From: Sulfurisoma sp963709555
Lineage (GTDB): Bacteria > Pseudomonadota > Gammaproteobacteria > Burkholderiales > Rhodocyclaceae
Direction: 5' to 3'
Length of the DNA stretch: 64,000 nt
NCBI GenBank assembly: GCA_963709555.1
Contig: CAVPWR010000003.1
Span: forward strand, 186,001 to 250,000
Of this stretch, positions 25,008-36,156 are shown piece after piece. How positions within the stretch are numbered: the first letter of the stretch is position 1; every line of letters starts with the position of its first letter. A program made the translations under genes and the position numbers. The notes under the pieces are model-generated. The model did no database searches and had not been told where the DNA came from. It was given only the letters and a program-made list of their open reading frames with translations.

Positions 25008-28000
25008 ATGGATAAGAAGACGATCTTTACCAAGACAGCCAAGGGCTTGCGGGAAGCTTCCGGCAAGACCAGCCTGCTGTCGCGCGACATGCGCAATCTT
25101 CTCAAGGATATCGATGGCAAGACCTCCATCCGTGAGCTGCTGAAAAAACTCGATGATGTTTCCGATCGCGATTTGAAGGAAGCGCTGACGGAACTGGTTG
25201 CGGAAGACTTCATCCGGGAACTGGAGCAAGCGACACCTGATGTGGTCGCACCAACACCACGGCCGCCGCCGCCCCCGCCGTCCCCGCCACCTGCCGCCAA
25301 TGCCGGCGAAGACCTCGACTTTACTTCACTGATCGCCCCCGTCAGCCGCCCGGACGAAGTGGCTGCTGCACGAGCCCGGGCCGAGGATGAATTGCGCCAG
25401 GCCCAGGCGGCGCAGGCGAAGAAGGACGCGGAGGAGAAGGCGCGCCGCGAAGCCGAGGCGCGGGCGAAACTGGAAGCTGAAGCCAGGGCGAAAGCTGAAG
25501 CGGAAGCACGAGCCAAGCAGCAAGCCGAAGCACGAGCGAAAGCCGAAGCGGAAGCAAGGGCCAAGCTGGAAGCCGAGGAGAAGGCACGCCGCGAAGCCGA
25601 GGCGCGGGCGAAACAGGAAGCGGAAGCCAGGGCGAAAGCCGAAATGGAAGCGCGAGCGAAGCAGCAAGCCGAAGCTCGCGCGAAGGCTGAAGCGGAAGCG
25701 CGGGCCAGGCAGGAAGCCGAGGAGAAGGCGCGCCGCGAAGCCGAGGCGCGGGCGAAACTGGAAGCTGAGGCGCGGGCGAAGAAGGAAGCGGAGGAGAAAG
25801 CCCGGCGCGAAGCCGAAGAGCGCACACGGCAGGAGGCGGAAGCCAGGGCGAAGGCCGAAGCTGAGGCTCGAACGCTGGCTGAAGTTCAAACGCGCAAGCT
25901 TGCTGAGAAGAGGGCTCAACGCGAAGCCGAAGAGCGGGCTCGCCAGGAGGCTGAAGCGAATGCGAAGCGCGAAGCCGAAGAGCGGGCGCGGCAGGAAGCG
26001 GAAGAGAATTCGCGGCGCGAGGCGGAAGAGCGCGCCCGTCGGGAAGCCGAGGCGCAGGCGCAGGCCGCAGCCGCAGCGCAGGCACAGCGTGAAGCGGAGG
26101 AGAAAACGCGGCGCGAGGCCGAGGAAAAATCCAGGCGCGAAGCCGAAGAGCGGGCGCGGCAGGAAGCGGAAGAGAAGTCACGGCGCGAAGCGGAAGAGCG
26201 CGCCCGTCGGGAAGCCGAGGCGAAAGCGCAGGCCGAAGCCGCAGCGCAGGCACAGCGTGAAGCGGAGGAGAAAACGCGGCGCGAGGCCGAGGAAAAATCG
26301 AGGCGCGAAGCCGAAGAGCGGGCGCGGCAGGAAGCGGAAGAGAAGTCACGGCGCGAAGCGGAAGAGCGCGCCCGTCGGGAAGCCGAGGCGAAAGCGCAGG
26401 CCGAAGCCGCAGCGCAGGCACAGCGTGAAGCGGAGGAGAAAACGCGGCGCGAGGCCGAGGAAAAATCCAGGCGCGAAGCCGAAGAGCGGGCGCGGCAGGA
26501 AGCGGAAGAGAAGTCACGGCGCGAAGCGGAAGAGCGCGTCCGCCGGGAAGCCGAGGCGCAGGCCGCAGCCGCAGCGCAGGCGCAGCGCGAAGCGGAGGAG
26601 AAAACGCGGCGCGAGGCCGAGGAAAAATCCAGGCGCGAAGCCGAAGCGCGGGCACGGCAGGAAGCCGAAGAACGTGCGCGGCAGGAAGCGGAAGAGAAGT
26701 CGCGGCGCGAAACGGAAGATCGTGCCCGCCAGGAAGCCGAGGCGAAGGCGGAGCGCGAGGCGGAAGAGCGGGAACGGCGCGAAGCCGAGGAGCGTGCCGA
26801 GCAGGCGGCTGAAGAACACGAGCGGCACCGGGCCGAAGAACGCGCCCGGCGCGAGGAACAGGAAGCGAGGGCACACCGCGAGCTGGCCTCGGCGAAAGCC
26901 GTCAAGTCCGATGGCGGGAAATCCCACTCCTGGGGCCGGCTGGTGGTGGCGGCGCTGGTTGCGCTGCCCGTGCTGGGGCTGGCCCTGATGCACGTGATCT
27001 CGTTCGACGGCAAGATTCCGCAGATGGAAAAGGCGGCCGGCGCGTTGCTGCAACAGCCGGTCAAGATCGCCAGCGTCCACGCTTCGATGTTTCCACCGCA
27101 CTTTAGTCTCGGTGGCGTCGTCGTCGGTGACAGCGGGCAGATCAAGGCGCCGCGGATCAGGCTTGCTACCGGCATCGGGGCGATCTTCGGCGGCGACATG
27201 ACGTTCGAGTCGCTCGAGGTGGATTCGCCGGTGATGACCGATGAGGGCCTGTCCTGGCTGGTTTTCAGCAAGGCGTCCGGACAAGGCGTCAAGGCGGGGA
27301 AGATCAGCATGGTCAACGCCAAGCTGAATTCATCGGCGGTCAGCCTGCCCGCGTTCTCGGTCAAGGCCGAAACCGGTGGGGACGGCCTCTGGAAGAAGAT
27401 GCAGCTCGAGGCAACGGACAAGTCGCTGACCGTGGATTTGACGTCGCAGGGCGAGACCGTCCAGTTCGAAGCCACGGCCAGTTCGTTCGCTGTGCCCTTC
27501 GGTTCCAGCCTGGTGCTGGCCGACTTCAGCGCTACCGGTGCGGCGGGCAGCAGCGGCATCACTGTGAGCGAATTCAAGAATCGCCTCCATGGCGGCCTCC
27601 TCACGGGCAGCGCCAAGCTGAAGTGGGGACGGCAGTGGAGTCTCGAAGGTGCGCTTGTCGCGCGCCAGATCGATACGGCGCAATTCCTGCCGGGACTGCT
27701 CGAAGGCGACAAACTCGAGGGCAAGGCCAGCTATGCCATGCGGGCCGGAGAGGCGGCGAAGCTGTTCAGTGCGCTGAGGCTAGACGGCACCTTCGTGTTC
27801 AAGAAGGGCGTGCTGCTCGGCGTGGATCTCGGGCGCATGCTGCAAAGTGGCGATTCCGGCGGCAAGACGGAATTTTCCGAAATCGCCGGCAGTTTTGTCC
27901 ATGAGCGCGGCCTGACACAGCTGCAATCGTTCCGCCTGAGCGCGGGGAATCTATCCGCCAGCGGCAGCGCCGATGTCGATGGCAAGCAGAATATCCGCGG

Positions 28001-28097
28001 CCGCCTGGCTGTCGACTTGCGCATGCCGGCGGAACAGCGCCGCGCCAGCATTTCCATGTCCGGGACGTCCAAAGCCGTCGTCTGGAGCCGGCGTTAA
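25008..28097 (+). CDS. coiled-coil/AsmA-like membrane protein
   Basis: Protein of 1029 residues with an unusual layout. Residues 1-80: a small helical domain (LRNLLKDIDGKTSIRELLKKLDD) like a winged-helix or DUF4388-type unit. Residues 80-100: Pro-rich linker. Residues about 120-625: an uninterrupted Arg/Glu/Ala coiled coil (EARAKAEAEARAK, REAEERARREAE) with TolA-like composition, containing 168-bp tandem repeats. Residues about 640-665: one membrane segment (RLVVAALVALPVLGLALMHVI). The rest is an AsmA/DUF748-like domain (PVKIASVHASMFPPHFSLGGV, GRLAVDLRMPAEQRR). Topology would put the coiled coil in the cytoplasm and the AsmA part in the periplasm (inference). No frameshift despite the repeats. 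Function unknown; lipid transport or envelope assembly is suggested by AsmA. Confidence 0.8.
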   Translation: MDKKTIFTKTAKGLREASGKTSLLSRDMRNLLKDIDGKTSIRELLKKLDDVSDRDLKEALTELVAEDFIRELEQATPDVVAPTPRPPPPPPSPPPAANAGEDLDFTSLIAPVSRPDEVAAARARAEDELRQAQAAQAKKDAEEKARREAEARAKLEAEARAKAEAEARAKQQAEARAKAEAEARAKLEAEEKARREAEARAKQEAEARAKAEMEARAKQQAEARAKAEAEARARQEAEEKARREAEARAKLEAEARAKKEAEEKARREAEERTRQEAEARAKAEAEARTLAEVQTRKLAEKRAQREAEERARQEAEANAKREAEERARQEAEENSRREAEERARREAEAQAQAAAAAQAQREAEEKTRREAEEKSRREAEERARQEAEEKSRREAEERARREAEAKAQAEAAAQAQREAEEKTRREAEEKSRREAEERARQEAEEKSRREAEERARREAEAKAQAEAAAQAQREAEEKTRREAEEKSRREAEERARQEAEEKSRREAEERVRREAEAQAAAAAQAQREAEEKTRREAEEKSRREAEARARQEAEERARQEAEEKSRRETEDRARQEAEAKAEREAEERERREAEERAEQAAEEHERHRAEERARREEQEARAHRELASAKAVKSDGGKSHSWGRLVVAALVALPVLGLALMHVISFDGKIPQMEKAAGALLQQPVKIASVHASMFPPHFSLGGVVVGDSGQIKAPRIRLATGIGAIFGGDMTFESLEVDSPVMTDEGLSWLVFSKASGQGVKAGKISMVNAKLNSSAVSLPAFSVKAETGGDGLWKKMQLEATDKSLTVDLTSQGETVQFEATASSFAVPFGSSLVLADFSATGAAGSSGITVSEFKNRLHGGLLTGSAKLKWGRQWSLEGALVARQIDTAQFLPGLLEGDKLEGKASYAMRAGEAAKLFSALRLDGTFVFKKGVLLGVDLGRMLQSGDSGGKTEFSEIAGSFVHERGLTQLQSFRLSAGNLSASGSADVDGKQNIRGRLAVDLRMPAEQRRASISMSGTSKAVVWSRR
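26033..26640 (+). repeat. 168-bp coding tandem repeat, about 3.6 copies
   Basis: The marker CGCCCGTCGG recurs at 26033, 26201 and 26369, and as CGTCCGCCGG at 26537: exact spacing 168 bp = 56 residues = 8 heptads. Units 2 and 3 differ at only a few bases; the fourth is shortened. The frame and heptad phase are preserved through all copies. Confidence 0.9.
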
Positions 28098-28131
28098 GAC
28101 TCGATGCTGGGCAGGGGGCGACGGGGCGCCG

Positions 28132-30360
28132 TCAGGGGCGCTTGGCGCCTCCCCGCAGCGCCCTCACCTCGAAACTGATCGCGTCCACTTCCCTGCCGCC
28201 GGCGTCCACCAGTGTCAGGCGGTGGCGGCCGGGCTGAGGCAGCCATAGCGCCTGGCCGTCGGCAGCGCCGACTTTCCTGTTGTCGACCTGCCACTGCCAG
28301 CCCTTTTGCGCGGGGGCCGACAGGCGCAACGGCAGGCGCTGCAGCCTGGGCGGGATGTCCGGGTCGAGGGCGACGATGGTGCCATCCGCCGGATAGCTGA
28401 TGCGCGCGAGGGAGCGCGCCCTGGCAGCGCGAACGACACCGGCCTCGGTGCCCGCGATGAACCATTCCTGGCGCGTCGGTTCGAGGGCGGGTTCGAAACG
28501 CAGCGCCGACTTGACCACGCCCGCCGGCGGCACCGGCGGCTGGCTGGACTGGCGCGGCCGTCCCGTCGCCGGGTCGCCGCGATGCAGCCAGTCCATCACC
28601 TCGCGCCAGACCGGTGCCGCGCCGGCGATGCCGGAAACGTCGTGCATCGGTTCGCCTGCCGCGTTGCCGACCCAGACCGCGACAGTGAACCGCCGCGAAA
28701 ACCCGGCGCACCAGTTGTCGCGCATGTCCTTGCTGGTTCCGGTTTTGGCGGCTGCCCAGTAGGGCGTCGCCAGCCACGATTCGAGGCCGAAGGTGCCGGC
28801 GCGGGCGTTGCGGTCGGCCAGCACGTCGGTGACGAGGAAGGCGGCGGCGGGCGTGAACACGGTGCGCGGCCTGCCCTCGAACACGCCGGCGCAACCGCCC
28901 TCGCGGCAGGGAATCGCCGTGGCACTGGCCGCGAGTTTCAGCGGCGACCAGCGGCCGCCGTTGGCCAGCGTGCGGTAGCCGTTGGCCAGCATCGCCAGCG
29001 AGACGTCGGCCGAGCCGAGCGCCAGGCTGTAGCCGTACCAGTCGCCGCTTTCGCGCAGGCTGTCGAATCCGCTCTGGCGCAACCGCTGCTGGAAGGCGTC
29101 GGGACCGATGCGCACCAGCGTCTTCACCGCCGGCACGTTGAGCGAGCCGGCCAGTGCCGTGCGGGCGGAGACCCAGCCGCGATACCGGGGCTCGTAGTTC
29201 TGCGGTGCGTAGAGGCCGTTGCCGGTGTCCAGCGTCAGCGGCGCATCTTCCAACAGCGAAGCCGGCGTCAGGTTGCGGCGTTCGAAGGCCAGCGCATAGA
29301 GGAAGGGCTTGAGCGTCGAGCCGGCCTGGCGCAGCGCGGTGACGCCATCGACCTCGGCTGCCTCCGACAGGTCGCCGCTGGAGCCGACCCAGGCCAGCAC
29401 TTCGCCGCTGGCGTTGTCGATGACCAGCACGGCGCCGTCCTGTGCGTTCTGCTTCGCCAGCGCCGCGAGATGGCGGCGCAACGACTCGGCGGCGAATGCC
29501 TGCAGGTCGGCGTTCAGCGTCGATTGCAGCTTGAGGCCCGCCTGCGTCAGCAGCTTGCGGGCGAGATGCGGCGCCAGCGACGGCGTCTCCGTGCCCTGGC
29601 GCAGGCTGCCGCTCAGCGCGATCGCCGCCAAGCTTTCCAGCCCGGCGCATTCGTCCGGCCGCTGCATGTCCTTGAGGATGGCGCAGGCGCGTTTGGCGAC
29701 GAGCGGCGGCGCCGCGTTGGGCGAGCGCAGCAATGCCGCCGCCAGCGCCGACTCGCGTTCGTCGAGGCCGTCCGGCCACTTGCCGAAGAGGCCACGACTC
29801 ATGGCGGCGATGCCCTGCAGTTCGCCGCGGAAGCTGGCGAGGTTGAGGTAGCCCTCGAGTATCTGCTGCTTGCTCCACTGGCTGTCGAGGCGCAGGGCCA
29901 CGGCCGTCTGCGACACCTTCTCGAACAGGCTGCGGCGGCCGTGGCGCGTGCCGTTCTCTTCGAGCAGGCCGGCGAGCTGCATGGTCAGGGTGCTGGCGCC
30001 GCGCACCTTGCCGCCCCAGAAGTTGAGCCAGGCCGCGTTGCCGGCGGCCTTCCAGTCCACGCCGTCATGCTCGAAGAAGCGCTTGTCCTCGGACAGGACC
30101 ACGGCCCGGATCAGTGCGGGCGATACGTCCGGCAGTCGCGTCCACGGCAGGCGGCGCACCTGGTGGTCGATGCGCACGCCGGCGAGCGGCCGCCCGTCGC
30201 GGGCCAGTAGCCAGGCGTCCGAAGGCACGTGCGCGGCCTTCACCTCCGGCAGCGACGGCAGCGCAAAAGTCGGCACCCCAAGGGTACTTCCTGCGGGGCG
30301 CGCTGGCGACACGGTGATCGCCAGCCAAGCCAGCGCCAACGCGGAGCGGATGGGCTTCAT
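28132..30360 (-). CDS. pbpC: PbpC, penicillin-binding protein 1C
   Basis: Bifunctional murein synthase of 742 residues. Signal/anchor at the N-terminus (SALALAWLAITVSPARPAG); glycosyltransferase domain with EDKRFFEHDGVD (near residue 93), GASTLTMQLAGLL and LEGYLNLASF; transpeptidase domain with GSTLKPFLYAL (SXXK), SLN (in LAGSLNVPAV) and AAKTGTSKD (KTG). A C-terminal BiPBP_C domain of about 90 residues (ISYPADGTIVALDPDIPP) is present. No frameshift. It overlaps the alpha-2-macroglobulin gene by ATGA (30357-30360), the classic yfhM-pbpC pair thought to join protease trapping with wall repair. Contains VPTF, a fragment similar to the dispersed repeat, at about 30258. Confidence 0.96.
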   Translation of the reverse strand: MKPIRSALALAWLAITVSPARPAGSTLGVPTFALPSLPEVKAAHVPSDAWLLARDGRPLAGVRIDHQVRRLPWTRLPDVSPALIRAVVLSEDKRFFEHDGVDWKAAGNAAWLNFWGGKVRGASTLTMQLAGLLEENGTRHGRRSLFEKVSQTAVALRLDSQWSKQQILEGYLNLASFRGELQGIAAMSRGLFGKWPDGLDERESALAAALLRSPNAAPPLVAKRACAILKDMQRPDECAGLESLAAIALSGSLRQGTETPSLAPHLARKLLTQAGLKLQSTLNADLQAFAAESLRRHLAALAKQNAQDGAVLVIDNASGEVLAWVGSSGDLSEAAEVDGVTALRQAGSTLKPFLYALAFERRNLTPASLLEDAPLTLDTGNGLYAPQNYEPRYRGWVSARTALAGSLNVPAVKTLVRIGPDAFQQRLRQSGFDSLRESGDWYGYSLALGSADVSLAMLANGYRTLANGGRWSPLKLAASATAIPCREGGCAGVFEGRPRTVFTPAAAFLVTDVLADRNARAGTFGLESWLATPYWAAAKTGTSKDMRDNWCAGFSRRFTVAVWVGNAAGEPMHDVSGIAGAAPVWREVMDWLHRGDPATGRPRQSSQPPVPPAGVVKSALRFEPALEPTRQEWFIAGTEAGVVRAARARSLARISYPADGTIVALDPDIPPRLQRLPLRLSAPAQKGWQWQVDNRKVGAADGQALWLPQPGRHRLTLVDAGGREVDAISFEVRALRGGAKRP

Positions 30361-33300
30361 TCGCCGACCACCACCTTGCCGTTGGGCAGTTCGCCGAAGA
30401 CGTCGGGCGCGTACATGGCTTCGACCCGGGTCGGCGGCAGGCTGAATTCGCCGGCGTTGTTGATGCGCACCGTGTAGTCGATCTGGAACGGCCCCTTCGG
30501 CACCACTTCGTAGTAGGCGCGGAAGAAGCCGAAGCTGCGCTCGACGAAGGTGGGCCAGACGCGGCGCGCGCGGCGGTCCTCGTCCAGGGTCGCGATGTGC
30601 GAGTCGCGGCCGTCGCCGTCGCCGAGGATGCGCGCCCCGGCGGGTATCGGATCGGACACCACCACCCAGGTCATGTCCTGCTCGGCCTCGACGCGCAGCG
30701 TCACGCGCCAGAGGTCGCCGCGGCTGACCTTGCCCGCGACCTTTTCCTGCAGCGGCGACACCTGCCGCGTGACGCGGTAGCCGAAGGCGCGCGGGGCGCC
30801 GGCGGGAATCGCCGCCAGCACCTGCACCGTGGCCCAGGGCTTGCCGGAACCTTCATGGGCGATGGCGAGCCGCTCGCCGCCCGCCGTCGGCCAGGGCAGG
30901 GCCAGCGGCGCGTTGTCGGCGCTCTCGGCTTTCCAGCGCAGCTCGGCGGCGGCCTTGCCCAGCGTGGCCCGCGTGATGCCGGCCACCGGCTCGCGCTCGA
31001 ACTGGCGGCCGAACTTGTCGAGCACGACGCTGGCCCAGGCGTTGGCGGTGGTGGTGAACCAGCGGCCGCGCACCTGGCGTTCGAGGGCGCCGCGCAGCAG
31101 CCGCGGCAGGTCGTCCTTCCAGGCCGGCTCGTCCATCACCGCCTCGATCAGGCGGAAGGCATTGGAGTCGCCGCTGACCATCATCCACCACCAGTAGTCG
31201 GAGCGTTCGGTGGTGAAGCCCAGCCGCCCGCCGGTGTAGGTGAGGCGATTGCGCAGCTCCTGCTCGGCCGCGGCCAGCCGGCTCGCCCGCTGCGGCAGCT
31301 CGGGCAGGCGCTTCGCCACCAGGTACCAGTCGATCAGCGCCGCCGTCGGCAGCCGCAGCGGCTCGACGTCGAGTGCGGCAGCGATGCGGGTCGGCGTCTG
31401 TCCCTGCCGCGTCAGCGTTTGCAGTACGGCCAGCTTGCGCGCCAGCAGGTCATCGTAGGGCGACCAGTGCTTGGGCTTGATGCGCCCCTCGGCGAAGGCG
31501 GTCAGGCCCTGGATCATGCGGTTCCGCGCATCCTCGGGCAGGGCGAAGCCGGTGAGGCTCGCCATGTCGAGCAGATAGGTGGTCAGCGGCACGCTGCCCG
31601 GGCCCTCGCCGGGGAAATAGCGGGCGAGCCCGCTGCCGTCGAGATAGCCCGGCAGGCCGGCGGCGACCTCCTGCCAGCGCTTGGCGTCCTTCAGGCCGAA
31701 GGCCACCGAGGCCTTCTGCTCCAGGCAGGAGAACGGATATTCCTCGAAGAAGCGCTTGAGCCCCGGCGGCGGTGTCGACATCTTCGGCGAGAGGCCGATC
31801 TCGATGCCGCCCTTGCCGGGCAGTGCGCCCGCGGGCTGGGTCGCCGGCACCTCGTACTTGCCCTCGATGCGGGTGAAGGTCGCCTGCTGCACGGTGACCG
31901 GCACGGCCGGCGCGACCTGCTGGGTGATCCGGAGCCTGTCCCTGGCTCGCCGCCACCAGTGCCGCCTCCTCCTTCGCCTCGAACTCCCACACCATCCGGT
32001 TCGTCCCCTCGGGCGCCTGCGCGGTCCAGCGCAGTTCGGTCGCACCCTCGGCTTCGAGTTTCACCTGGCGGGCATCGAGCGGCTTGTCGCCGACCTTCGC
32101 CGTCACCGCCACCGTCATGGCGCGGGCGGTGCCGTTCCTCAGCGTCAGCAGGCCCTGGAAGCTGTCGTTCTCGCGCACCAGCGGCGGCAGGCCGGAAATC
32201 ATCTGCAGGTCCTGCTTCGTTCTCACCGACGTCGCGCCGGTGCCGAACAGGCTGGCCCCCGCGGTCGCCACGCCGACCAGCTTGAACTCGGTGAGCGAAT
32301 CGTTGATCGGCACCTTGAGCGTCGCCATGCCGTCAGCATCGAGCTTCACGCGCGGCTGCCAGGTCAGCAGCGTGTCGAACAGCTCGCGCGCCGGCGCGCG
32401 CCCGCCGCCGCCGCCGGGGGGCAGCGCCTTCTTGCCGAAGTGGCGCTTGCCGATCACCTGCGACTGCGCGGTGGCGGTCTCGACCTCGTAGGCGCGCTTG
32501 GGCAGCAGCGCCTCGAGCAGGTTCCAGCTGTCGTTGGGGCGCAGTTCCAGCAGCGCCTGGTCGACGGCGGCGAAGGCCACTTCGGTGCCGGCCGGCGCGG
32601 GCTTGCCGTCGGGCGTCGTCACCTTGAGCTTGACCGTCGCCTCCTCGCGCGGCCGGTAGTCCTTGCGGTCGCTGGACACATCGACATTCAGCTTGAACGC
32701 GTCGGTGCCGACGCCGAGTTCGGCCAGCCCGAGGCGGTAGGCCGGCTTGGCCAGATCGACCATGGCCGTCGGCTGCTGCGGGCTCCACCATTCCTTGAAC
32801 CAGCTCGCCGGCTCGCGCCAGCCCCACTGGAAGAAGGAATACCACCTGGGCGGCTCGACGCGGCCGCGCACCGCCAGCACCGAGACGAACACGTTCGGTC
32901 CCCACTCGCCCTTCACCGGCAGCTCGATGGTCGGATTGAAGCGCGACAGCGGACGCACGAAGGTGTCGATGATGCCGCCGGCCTCGACCGAGACCAGCGC
33001 CGTCGCGTCGCGGAAGGGCGTGCGCACCTGCAGGCGCGCGGTCTCGCCGGGCTTGTAGCTGCGCTTTTCCGGAATCACGTCGATGCGGTCCTGGTTGCCG
33101 GCGGCGAACCACAGGTCGCCGCCGCCGGTGACCCAGTAGCTGCTGCTGGTCCTGGCCGTGTTGCCCTGGGCGTCGCGCGTTTCGGCGAGCAGGTAGATCG
33201 AGCCCGGCTCGGTGGACTTGGGCTCGCAGAAGAACAGGCCGCGGCTGTCGGTGCGGCCGCTGCAGACCTCGCCGAGGTTGGCGAACTCGTGGCTGTGCTC

Positions 33301-36057
33301 GTAGGCGTAGAAGCCGCCGACGATGCGGCGGCGATGGCTGTAGTCGATGCGGCGCTGCGCGCGCACGGTCACCGCCTGGTCGGCGAGGGGCTTGCCGCTG
33401 GTGTCGAGGGCGACGATCTCGACGCGGGTGCCGTCCTTGCGCGAGGCCGCCCAGTCGGCGACGCGCACGCCGAGCACGACGGCCGCCGGCCACAGTTCCA
33501 CCGTGCCGCGGATGGTCTGCACTTCGCCGTTGGGATCGTTGAAGCGCATCTCGGCGTAGAGCTCGCTCGGCCCCTTGGGCTTGGCCGGCAATGCCACTTC
33601 GAGCTTGCCGGCGCCGGCGCGGTCGAGGGTCAGCGGCTGGCGATCGAGCACCAGGTGCTCCTCTTCGCGGTTGCGCTCCACGCCGAAAGCGGAAAGCGCC
33701 TCGTCGTTGAAGTCGATGCCGAAGTTGTAGCGCTCGTAGTGGGGGTAGCTCGGCCAGCGCGGCCGCAGCGTCGCCGACACTTCCACCGCCGCGCCTTTTG
33801 CGGCGCCGCCGTTGAGGAAGGACAGGCCCAGCGCCAGCGGCACCTTGCCCGGCGCCACCTGCCGCGCCGGCACGCCCTGCACGCTGCCGGCGAACACCGG
33901 CAGGCGGAAGTCGGCGACGCGGAATTCGCCGCCGACGGTCATGCCGCGCTTGCCGCCGGTAGAAGGCGACCTCGTAGTTGCCGCGCTTGGCCGAGTCGGG
34001 AATCTGCCACTGGCTCACCGCGCTGCCCTGCGCGTCCCACGCCACCGGCTGCGAGAACTCGGTGCCGGTCTCGGCGTGGCGGATGGTCAGCTTGCCGGGC
34101 AGGCCGTCGGCGGCGGGGAAGCCGAAGCCGCGACTGTCGCGGCTGCGCGCGAGGTGCTTCATCGACACCGTCTGGCCGGCGCGCAGCAGCGTGCGGTCGA
34201 ACACGGTGTGGATCTTGAAGTCGCCGCGCTCGCCCCAGGTTTCGACGCCGAAGCGCCAGGGCTCGATGCCCTCGTTCCAGTCGGAGCGCACGAAGCTGTA
34301 GTCCTCGCCGAGGCGCGCGCTGGCGAAGACGAAACTGGCGTCCTTGCAGGAGGCCGGCTTGATCGGCTTGTCGATCAGCGCCCGGCCCTGGGCATCGGTC
34401 TTGCCCTGCCACTGCGGCTTGCCGTCGCAGCCCGAGACGCGCACCTCGGCGTCGCCGACCGGCTTGCCGGTGTCCAGCGCCGTGACCCAGACCAGCGCAT
34501 TGTCGCGGCCGAGCTTGAGGTGCACGGCCAGGTTGGTGACCAGCACGGCGCTGCGCACGTACATCGGCGCAGGCTGCGCCAGCAGCGCGGCGCCGAGCAG
34601 GCGGCTCTCGATCTCGACGATGTGGTAGCCGGGCTTGGCCAGCGGAATGCCCACCACCTCGAACTCGGTCGAGCCGCCGGGCTTGGGCAGCTCCTGGCGG
34701 CTGACATCCCGCCTGCCTGGCGAGGAAGGACAGCTCGCGGGCGTAATGCGGGTCCTCGTAGTCCTCGAGCTTGCCACTACCCTTGATTCGCTCGAGCTTG
34801 ACCTTGCGCGTCTGGCGCTCGAAGCGGGCCAGCGCCTCCATCGCCGCGATGACATCGCCATCCTCGGTCAGGCGCTTGTCGGCGAGGTTGTGGCTGCCGG
34901 GCAGCCTGAGGCTGCCGGTCGGCACTTTGGCTTCGACGTTGCGCAGCGTCACCGGCAGCAGCCCGCCTTCCTTGAGTTCGACGATGCCGAAGCTGCCGGG
35001 GAACTTGGCCAGCGGCGGCAGGGCGCCGGTGCGAAACTTGAGCGGGAAGCTGGCGGCGTTGGCGAGCGGCCGGCCGGCGTCGTCCTTGATGCCGGCGGGA
35101 AGCTCCAGCCGCAGCTCGGCGTTCTGCGGCGTAGGGGCCGGGGAAGCTGACGGAGCGCGCCATGTTCTCGCGCCGGCTGCTGTCGCGGTCGGGGTCCTTG
35201 GGGCTGCGCGTGCCGTCGGGCGTCACCAGCCGGATCTTCTGCAGCAGCTTGGCCTCGACGTGGGCGGTGAGTTCCACGGTCACGGCCGACAGCGGCGAGC
35301 AGGGCGCGCCGGCCTTCTCGCGTTCGCAACTCAGCTTGGCGAGGAAAGGCTCGCGCACCGTGAAGACGAAGCTCTCCTCCTTCTCCGACTTGGCCCCGTT
35401 GGCGGCCTCCACCCCCTTGCCCCAGACCAGCTTCATTTTCGCGCCCGGCGGCAGGCGCTCGGCGCAGGCGACGACCAGCGGCGCCGGCCCGAAGTTGCCA
35501 TGGACGTGGGAGAGGATTTCCCGGCGCTGGGCATCGGGCACCAGCCGCACCGCGATGCGGTTGCCGACGCCGTCGGCCTCGCACCAGATGTTCTTTTCCG
35601 CCGAGGCCGGCTTGATCGGACCGCCGCCGTTGATGACGAAGGCCTGCTCCTCGTCCACCGCGCCGCCCGGCCGCGGCAGGATGGAGCGCGGCCAGGGCCC
35701 GGCGGCGAAGAACTCGAAACGGCCCTTGCCGGTCACGGCCTCGCCGTTCTGCGCGACCAGGCCGGGGCGCAGCGTGAACTGGCAACGCTCGCCGGCGGCC
35801 AGCGGCTGCGCCAGCTGCCAGGCCCAGGTACGCGGATCGACCCAGCGCCCCTCGCCCTTGACGGTGCCGCAATCGACGGTGAAGGGGGCCGGCGCCGTGG
35901 TCTCGCCCAGTTGCGCGATCGCCGTGCTGAACAGCGCCGTCGCCCGCGTCTGCTGGTCGATGCGGCCCTGCGGCATGAACTGCTGCACGCTGGCGGCCTG
36001 CGCCGCGACGGCGTGGAACAGCAGCGGGAACAGCGCGGTGGCGAGCGGATGTCTCAT
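30357..36057 (-). CDS. bacterial alpha-2-macroglobulin (YfhM-like), frameshifted
   Basis: Periplasmic broad protease trap of about 1900 residues. Signal peptide LATALFPLLFHAVAAQA from ATG 36057; macroglobulin domains including LVTPDGTRSPKDPDRDSS; bait-region area; and the thioester motif CLEQ in FSCLEQKASVAFGLKD (near 31720), so covalent trapping is expected. The C-terminal complement-like helical and receptor domains run to 30357. The frame breaks near 35140, 34715, 33955 and 31945, while conserved sequence continues in each case, suggesting sequence errors. Translationally coupled to pbpC by ATGA. The intact thioester makes it a type 1 (pbpC-linked) bacterial A2M. Confidence 0.9.
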
Positions 36058-36106
36058 GTCATGCTCCTGCGGGGAGATGGAAGCCGGCGCGGCAGGTGAT
36101 TATCAC

Positions 36107-36128
36107 CGTCCCGCCAGCGCCGACTTTT
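36107..36128 (-). repeat. dispersed 23-bp repeat, near-exact copy 4
   Basis: On the minus strand AAAAGTCGGCGCTGGCGGGA then CG, one substitution from the consensus and one A shorter. It lies in the gap between the alpha-2-macroglobulin start and the small ORF at 36157. After it, the sequence continues GGTG as in copy 3. Confidence 0.75.
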
Positions 36129-36156
36129 CGGGTCGAAGCGCGGACGACATTGTGGG

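Noticed and set aside
26033..26640. Possible CRISPR-like or VNTR array
   Set aside because: Units are 168 bp, contiguous, and keep the coding frame; there are no spacers.
25342..26874. Large antisense and alternate-frame ORFs over the coiled-coil repeat (up to 600 codons)
   Set aside because: The repetitive, stop-poor DNA opens all frames; the + frame from 25008 has a proper N-terminus, membrane span and AsmA domain.
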